A DNA stretch of 11,212 nt from Alphaproteobacteria bacterium (lineage in GTDB: Bacteria; Pseudomonadota; Alphaproteobacteria; Reyranellales; Reyranellaceae), in NCBI GenBank assembly GCA_013290035.1, contig JABCYT010000047.1, positions 1 to 11,212 of the forward strand, read 5' to 3'. The position numbers were made by a program, and so were the translations under genes. Positions 6,887 through 11,212 of the stretch are shown here, one piece after another. Every line of letters begins with the position of its first letter. Position 1 is the first letter of the stretch. The notes below the pieces were generated by a model. That model saw nothing but the letters and a program-made list of their open reading frames with translations. It had not been told where the DNA came from and did no database searches.

Positions 6887-6933
6887 CGGCTCGGCCGCAT
6901 CCGGCGGCCTTTTTTGGCCATACCGAGCCGCTA
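6884..6933. repeat. 11-bp perfect inverted repeat enclosing the ald terminator
   Basis: TAGCGGCTCGG (6884-6894) and CCGAGCCGCTA (6923-6933) are exact reverse complements. The left arm begins with the ald stop codon TAG. Between the arms lies the intrinsic terminator at 6893-6915. The left arm shares two bases (6893-6894) with the terminator stem, so the long stem and the short terminator compete slightly. Confidence 0.7.
6893..6915 (+). terminator. Rho-independent terminator of the ribA-ald operon
   Basis: GGCCGC (6893-6898), loop ATCCG, GCGGCC (6904-6909), then six T (6910-6915). This is a 6-bp all-GC stem directly followed by a T-run, seven bases after the ald stop codon, so transcription of the binding-protein gene at 6982 should start separately. 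Confidence 0.85.
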
Positions 6934-6947
6934 AACTCCCGCGACGA

Positions 6948-6962
6948 CCCCGAGAAACGGGG
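6948..6962 (+). promoter_or_regulatory. Leader hairpin just before the binding-protein ribosome site
   Basis: CCCCG (6948-6952), AGAAA loop, CGGGG (6958-6962). The stem ends eight bases before the GGAGG at 6970-6974. It may stabilise the leader or affect ribosome loading; there is no T-run, so it is not a terminator. Confidence 0.35.
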
Positions 6963-6981
6963 CGCTTCTGGAGGATTCGCC

Positions 6982-8202
6982 ATGTCGAGAATCAAACGCC
7001 GTGCGCTTGTCGCCACAGGCGCGGCCTTCGCGCTCGCTCCCGCCATTGTCCGTGCGCAGAAAAAGTACGACCCGGGGGTCACCGACAAGGAGATCAAGCT
7101 CGGCCACACCAATCCCTATAGCGGGCCATTGTCGGCCTACGGCGTGATCGGCAAGGGCATCACGGCCTACTGGAACATGGTCAACGACCAGGGCGGCATC
7201 AACGGCCGCAAGATCGACTTCATCACCTACGACGACGGCTTCCAGCCGCCCAAGACGGTCGAGATGGTGCGCAAGCTCGTCGAGGACGACCAAGTCTTCG
7301 CGATCTACCAGCTGCTCGGCACGCCGACCAACACGGTGGTGCAGAAGTACCTCAACCAGAAGAAGGTGCCGCAACTCTTCGTCGCGACCGGCGCGTCCAA
7401 GTGGGGCAATCCCAAGGAGTTTCCCTGGACCATGGGCTGGCAGCCCGACTACGCCACCGAGGCCGCGATCTACGCCAAGCACATCATGGCCAATCATCCC
7501 AAGGCCAAGGTCGCGATGCTCTATCAGAACGACGATTCCGGGAAAGACTACCTCAACGGATTCATCGCAGGCTTCGGCAAGGACAAGGACAAGTTCCTGA
7601 TCAAGACGGCGAGCTACGAGGTCACCGACCCTACGGTCGACAGCCAGATCATCCAGCTCAAGGATTCTGGCGCCGACGTGTTCTTCAACGACGCGGCCCC
7701 CAAGGCCGCGGCCCAGGCGATCCGCAAGGTCGCCGATCTCGGCTGGAAGCCCGCCCATTACCTCGCCAACGTCGCGGCTTCCGTCGCATCGACCCTGAAG
7801 CCCGCGGGCCTCGACAACAGCAAGGACATCATCACCGCCGCCTACCTCAAGGATCCGACCGACCCGCAATGGGCGACCGCGCCGGACTTCCTCGAATGGA
7901 AGGCGTGGATGGAGAAGTACCTGCCGCAAGGCAACATGTCGGACGCCTCGTACACCTATGCCTACTCGGTGTCGGCGACCATGCGCCACGTGCTGACCGA
8001 ATGCGGCGACAACCTCACGCGCGCCAACCTGATGAAGCAGGCCGCCAGCATGCACGACCTCGTGGTGCCGATCCTGCTGCCCGGCATCAAGATCAACACC
8101 AGCCCGACCGACTTCTATCCCATCCAGTCGGTCCAGCTGGCGCGCTTCGACGGCGAGACGTGGAAGCTGTTCGGCGAGGTGCTGTCGAGCGAGAGCAGCT
8201 AG
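6982..8202 (+). CDS. ABC transporter substrate-binding protein, branched-chain amino acid type (LivJ-like)
   Basis: A 406-residue periplasmic binding protein of the Peripla_BP_6 (LivJ/amide-binding) class. Residues 1-25 are a signal peptide; the RR pair at 6-7 before the hydrophobic stretch is Tat-like, but no full twin-arginine motif is present, so Sec export is equally possible. The mature domain starts with the family's [18 protein letters not shown], then [11 protein letters not shown] (about 64-74) and [16 protein letters not shown], with LLGTPTN lining the expected ligand cleft. The second lobe includes [15 protein letters not shown]. It binds an unknown small ligand (amino acid, amide or carboxylate) for import. 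No permease or ATPase of the Liv type is in the window, so it works with subunits encoded elsewhere. GGAGG at 6970-6974, seven bases upstream, fixes the ATG. Its stop codon directly abuts the opposite-strand gene that follows. Confidence 0.93.
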   Translation: MSRIKRRALVATGAAFALAPAIVRAQKKYDPGVTDKEIKLGHTNPYSGPLSAYGVIGKGITAYWNMVNDQGGINGRKIDFITYDDGFQPPKTVEMVRKLVEDDQVFAIYQLLGTPTNTVVQKYLNQKKVPQLFVATGASKWGNPKEFPWTMGWQPDYATEAAIYAKHIMANHPKAKVAMLYQNDDSGKDYLNGFIAGFGKDKDKFLIKTASYEVTDPTVDSQIIQLKDSGADVFFNDAAPKAAAQAIRKVADLGWKPAHYLANVAASVASTLKPAGLDNSKDIITAAYLKDPTDPQWATAPDFLEWKAWMEKYLPQGNMSDASYTYAYSVSATMRHVLTECGDNLTRANLMKQAASMHDLVVPILLPGIKINTSPTDFYPIQSVQLARFDGETWKLFGEVLSSESS

Positions 8203-8376
8203 TCAGAAGCCGAGCACGGCGAAGCGCAGCAGCACGGCGCAGGCGCCGGCGCCGACCAGCAGGATGGCCAGCCCGACCGGCGAGCCCCAGCCGTGCCACG
8301 CCATGGCCGCTTCCATGGCGGGGCGGGCGAGCGGGTCGTAGCGGTCGGACGAAGAAGAAGAGGTGCTGAGGCTCAT
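8203..8376 (-). CDS. 57-residue single-helix membrane protein
   Basis: A small protein with a Ser/Thr-rich start (MSLSTSSSSSDRYDP), a short amphipathic region containing several Met and Ala (AMEAAMAWHGWG), and one hydrophobic helix at about residues 33-55. I do not recognise the family. AAGGAG at 8383-8388, six bases before the ATG at 8376, supports translation from here rather than from an upstream ATG at 8412. It is divergent from the MarR regulator, and a palindrome lies inside its predicted promoter, so it is probably a MarR target. Its stop codon touches the stop codon of the binding-protein gene with no base between, so the two transcripts must overlap at the 3' ends unless termination occurs inside the genes. 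The peptide could be a membrane stress or transporter-accessory protein; that is only a guess. Confidence 0.65.
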   Translation of the reverse strand: MSLSTSSSSSDRYDPLARPAMEAAMAWHGWGSPVGLAILLVGAGACAVLLRFAVLGF

Positions 8377-8410
8377 GGCTTGCTCCTTGGCGGGTCGATG
8401 ATGATATGCC

Positions 8411-8439
8411 ATTATCTTGATAGCTAGTTATCTTAGTAA
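8411..8439 (-). promoter_or_regulatory. Predicted promoter of the small membrane protein
   Basis: On the minus strand a -10-like GATAAT (plus positions 8411-8416, five of six matches to TATAAT) lies 17 bp from a weak -35-like TTACTA (8434-8439, three of six). It would give a leader of roughly 28 bases before the ATG at 8376. The palindrome at 8419-8432 sits in the spacer. Confidence 0.45.
8419..8432. promoter_or_regulatory. MarR-type operator palindrome
   Basis: GATAGCTAGTTATC, palindromic at 12 of 14 positions around a central CTAG. It stands alone in the AT-rich 72-bp gap between the divergent small membrane protein and the MarR gene. Length, AT content and position fit a MarR dimer site that would repress the small gene and autoregulate marR. 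The neighbouring TTATCTT is also directly repeated (8412-8418 and 8428-8434). Confidence 0.6.
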
Positions 8440-8448
8440 TGAAGAAAT

Positions 8449-8931
8449 ATGACGATCAAGAGAACGAGTCAAGCGGCAAAGCAGACGCTGGCCGGGCGGC
8501 TGATGCTGGCGCTGCGCCGCTCCTCGGCGGCGGGCGTGCTGCATGGCCAGACGGTCGCGCGGCGGGTCGGCGTCAATTCGACCGATCTCGAATGCCTCGA
8601 TCTCATCCTGATGAGCGGCCCCTCGACCGCGGGCGAGATCGCCCGCCATACCGGCCTCACCAGCGGCGCGGTGACGGCCCTGATCGATCGCCTGGAGCGT
8701 CTGGGACTGGTCGAACGCGCGGCCGATCCGGCCGACCGTCGCAAGGTCCTGGTGCGCGTGCGCGAGGACAGGATCGGCCCCATCGCGGCGCTCTACGCGC
8801 CGCTGGAGAAAGCGATGCAGGCGCTGCTCGCGGGCTACAGCAAGGAGGAGCTGAAGCTGCTGATCGACTTCGCCGAGCGCAGCGGCGGGCTTCTGCTGGC
8901 GCGCGTGAGCGAACTCAATGACGACAAGTGA
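8449..8931 (+). CDS. MarR-family transcriptional regulator
   Basis: A 160-residue dimeric winged-helix repressor. Residues about 58-105 form the DNA-binding domain. The helix-turn-helix covers TAGEIARHTGLTSGAVTALIDRL-like sequence at 60-82, and the wing carries the family's D-x-x-D-R-R-K signature (ADPADRRKVLVRV, 92-104). The flanking N- and C-terminal helices, rich in Leu and Ala, are the expected dimer interface. The inducer is unknown; MarR proteins commonly respond to phenolic compounds or oxidants. Ribosome binding is weak (GAAG before ATG), which is compatible with low regulator levels. It is divergent from the small membrane protein with an operator-like palindrome between them. The stop codon lies within a 12-bp sequence that is repeated 164 bp further on. 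Confidence 0.93.
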   Translation: MTIKRTSQAAKQTLAGRLMLALRRSSAAGVLHGQTVARRVGVNSTDLECLDLILMSGPSTAGEIARHTGLTSGAVTALIDRLERLGLVERAADPADRRKVLVRVREDRIGPIAALYAPLEKAMQALLAGYSKEELKLLIDFAERSGGLLLARVSELNDDK

Positions 8932-8938
8932 CGGGGGT
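8927..8938. repeat. Direct repeat, copy 1 (overlaps marR stop)
   Basis: AGTGACGGGGGT, identical to 9091-9102. The TGA of marR is bases 3-5 of the repeat. Confidence 0.6.
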
Positions 8939-9010
8939 CTTTCCTCCTTCTTCGATTCCATCGCATATGGCCAAAAACTCCCCGTCCCGATAGCCTGGCC
9001 GGGCGAGAGA

Positions 9011-9039
9011 GTTATATGGCGTACTTAAGCATAAGTCAA
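9011..9039 (-). promoter_or_regulatory. Near-consensus sigma-70 promoter pointing left
   Basis: On the minus strand TTGACT (plus 9034-9039), a 17-bp spacer, then TATAAC (9011-9016): five of six matches in each box at ideal spacing. Expected transcript start is near 9004. It faces the 3' end of marR, so the RNA would be an unannotated small RNA or an antisense of marR. A stem at 8978-9007 with TTTTT after it (minus-strand reading) lies right behind the start. Confidence 0.6.
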
Positions 9040-9090
9040 GTAATAGTTTAGTAGAAATTGGAACAACGAAGATCGGAATAAGTAAGCACC

Positions 9091-9102
9091 AGTGACGGGG
9101 GT
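9091..9102. repeat. Direct repeat, copy 2
   Basis: AGTGACGGGGGT, identical to 8927-8938. It closes the AT-rich segment on its right side. Confidence 0.6.
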
Positions 9103-9104
9103 TA

Positions 9105-9117
9105 GGCCGTTTCGGCC
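9105..9117. repeat. Small hairpin GGCCG-TTT-CGGCC
   Basis: A 5-bp GC stem with a TTT loop just after the second direct repeat. No proper T-run follows, so it is at best a weak terminator for rightward marR transcripts. Confidence 0.3.
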
Positions 9118-9185
9118 GTTGAATTTCCAAGCAAATTTCAGACGATATTGTTCTCGCAACAGCCGCGCGCCGGGCGGGTCGCAAC

Positions 9186-9198
9186 GACCTGAAAGGTC
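9186..9198. repeat. Small hairpin GACCT-GAA-AGGTC
   Basis: A 5-bp stem with a 3-base loop, about 50 bp before the ABC ATPase start. It could be a leader structure or an operator half-site pair; function unknown. Confidence 0.25.
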
Positions 9199-9249
9199 TG
9201 GCACGGAATTCGCTCGACAGCGCCGAAAGGTCCTCCCCATTGTCGATGC

Positions 9250-10327
<1,078 letters not shown>

Positions 10328-10344
<17 letters not shown>

Positions 10345-11179
10345 GCGTCGAGCCCGCGCCCAGCTTGCCTACTGGCTGATCCTGCTGCCGGCCGTGCTGA
10401 TGCTGGTGGCGCTCTACCTCGTGCCGCTGGCCGATGTGCTGCTGACCAGCGTCACCGATCCCAGGCCCGGCCTCGACAATTATGCGCTGCTGTTCACCAG
10501 CGCCTCGGTGCAGAGAACGCTGATCACGACGCTCCGCATCGCCGCCATCACCACCGTGTCGGCGCTGCTGCTGGGCTACCTCGTGGCCTACGCCATGCGC
10601 GCGGCGACCTCGCGGCGGCAGCGCATCATGCTGTTCTGCGTGCTGCTGCCGTTCTGGATCTCGGTGCTGGTGCGCTCCTTCGCCTGGCTGACCTTGCTGG
10701 GCAGCCAGGGCGTGCTGAACGACCTGCTGATCGATGCCGGCCTGATCGACGAGCCGTTGGCCCTGGTGCGCAACGAGACCGGCGTGCTGATCGGCATGGT
10801 CCACGTCATGCTGCCCTACGCCATCCTCACGCTCTACGCCAACATGCTGGGCATCGATACCGGCCTGGTCGCCGCGGCGCGCAGCCTGGGGGCGAGCCGC
10901 GGCCAGGCCTTCCGCATGGTCTTCCTGCCGCTCACCCGGCCCGGCCTGATCGGCGCCGGCACCCTGGTGTTCATCCTGTCGCTGGGCTTCTTCGTCACGC
11001 CGGCGCTGCTGGGCGGCGGCAAGGTGCTGATGATCGCCGAATATGTCGCCATCCAGATCAACGACACCTTGCGCTGGGGGCTGGGCACCATGCTGGCGGC
11101 GACCCTGATGATCTCGGTGCTGGGCGCGCTGTGGGCACTGTCGCGGGTCATCGACGTGCGACGCCTCTTCGGCGCATGA
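10328..11179 (+). CDS. ABC importer permease, PotB type
   Basis: A 283-residue inner-membrane permease with six predicted helices (about 13-35, 66-90, 99-125, 151-173, 207-229 and 253-273). The cytoplasmic loop has the EAA motif, AAARSLGASRGQAFRMVFLP (182-201), which docks to the ATPase. RSFAWLTLLGSQGVLND (117-132) is characteristic of PotB-like first permeases. It forms the channel together with a second permease that should follow downstream. GTG is the start, chosen for the GGAGG at 10317-10321 and because the helix pattern begins right after it. The stop codon TGA overlaps an ATG in an ATGA, the first of three such overlaps generated by a 14-bp tandem repeat at the window edge. Confidence 0.93.
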
Positions 11180-11212
11180 GGGTCGGCGCATGAGAGCCGG
11201 CGCATGAGGGTC
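11171..11212 (+). repeat. Three tandem 14-bp repeats at the end of the permease gene
   Basis: Units at 11171-11184, 11185-11198 and 11199-11212; the first and third are identical (GGCGCATGAGGGTC) and the middle one differs at two positions. Each contains ATGA. The array may go on beyond the window. Confidence 0.85.
11204..11212 (+). CDS. Possible start of the second permease gene (runs off window)
   Basis: The ATG at 11204 (ATG AGG GTC) is the last ATG of the repeat ladder and stays open to the edge. A PotC-type second permease is expected here from the operon logic. Nothing of its coding sequence beyond three codons is visible, so this is inference; the true start could also lie in a further repeat unit outside the window. 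Confidence 0.3.

Larger units (their letters stand above)
8932..9249. other. 318-bp gene-free region with AT-rich core
   Basis: No convincing protein gene on either strand. It contains the end of one direct repeat and the whole of the other, an AT-rich core at about 9010-9090 (roughly one third G+C, far below its surroundings), a leftward promoter (9011-9039) and small hairpins at 9105-9117 and 9186-9198. Minus-strand frames here are open but lack family resemblance and ribosome sites. The region must also hold the promoter of the ABC operon, which I could not pinpoint. Confidence 0.55.

Noticed and set aside
8915..9184. 89-codon minus-strand frame across the AT-rich island
   Set aside because: It starts upstream of the predicted promoter and runs through its -35 and -10 boxes, has no ribosome site, and overlaps the end of marR. 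It may be a remnant but cannot be supported as a gene.
11171..11212. CRISPR or iteron array
   Set aside because: Units are only 14 bp, contiguous without spacers, and begin within a coding gene; a start/stop coupling role fits better.

Overview
This is a GC-rich, gene-dense chromosomal window. The gene types (a RibA with a decayed RibB-like front half, an OmpR-type regulator resembling the CenR group, solitary periplasmic amino-acid-binding proteins, a PotABC-type importer) point to an alphaproteobacterium, probably of the Rhodospirillales or Hyphomicrobiales. This is inferred from protein character, as no rRNA or tRNA gene is present to confirm it.

Left part (1-3770): two paralogous ferritin-like diiron proteins, both on the minus strand, lie on either side of a plus-strand flavin/[2Fe-2S] reductase, a DUF1275 membrane protein and a minus-strand secreted DUF5666-like protein. 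Only the first 38 codons of one paralog are in the window. The other is complete and has all six expected diiron ligands. Both paralogs carry the same dyad-symmetric element about 35-50 bp upstream of their start codons. The copy near the left edge lies between the partial paralog and the reductase, so it could control both. The likely reading is a co-regulated diiron oxygenase and electron-donor set with unknown substrate.

Middle part (3782-6980): an orphan OmpR-family response regulator is divergent from ribA (GTP cyclohydrolase II), which is followed after 9 bp by ald (alanine dehydrogenase). The ald stop codon lies inside an 11-bp perfect inverted repeat that encloses a Rho-independent terminator.

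Right part (6982-11212): a solitary branched-chain-amino-acid-type periplasmic binding protein comes first. It is followed by a 57-residue one-helix membrane protein divergent from a MarR regulator, with a palindrome inside the predicted promoter of the small gene. Next is a 318-bp gene-free stretch with an AT-rich core and a near-consensus leftward sigma-70 promoter. The window ends with the ATPase and first permease of a polyamine/putrescine-type ABC importer. At the right edge three 14-bp tandem repeats create a ladder of overlapping ATGA stop/start signals leading to what is probably the second permease.

No CRISPR array, insertion sequence, phage gene or RNA gene was recognised. Most of the window is ordinary core metabolism and transport. 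The least explained parts are the diiron pair with its shared operator, the 14-bp ladder, and the AT-rich island behind marR.
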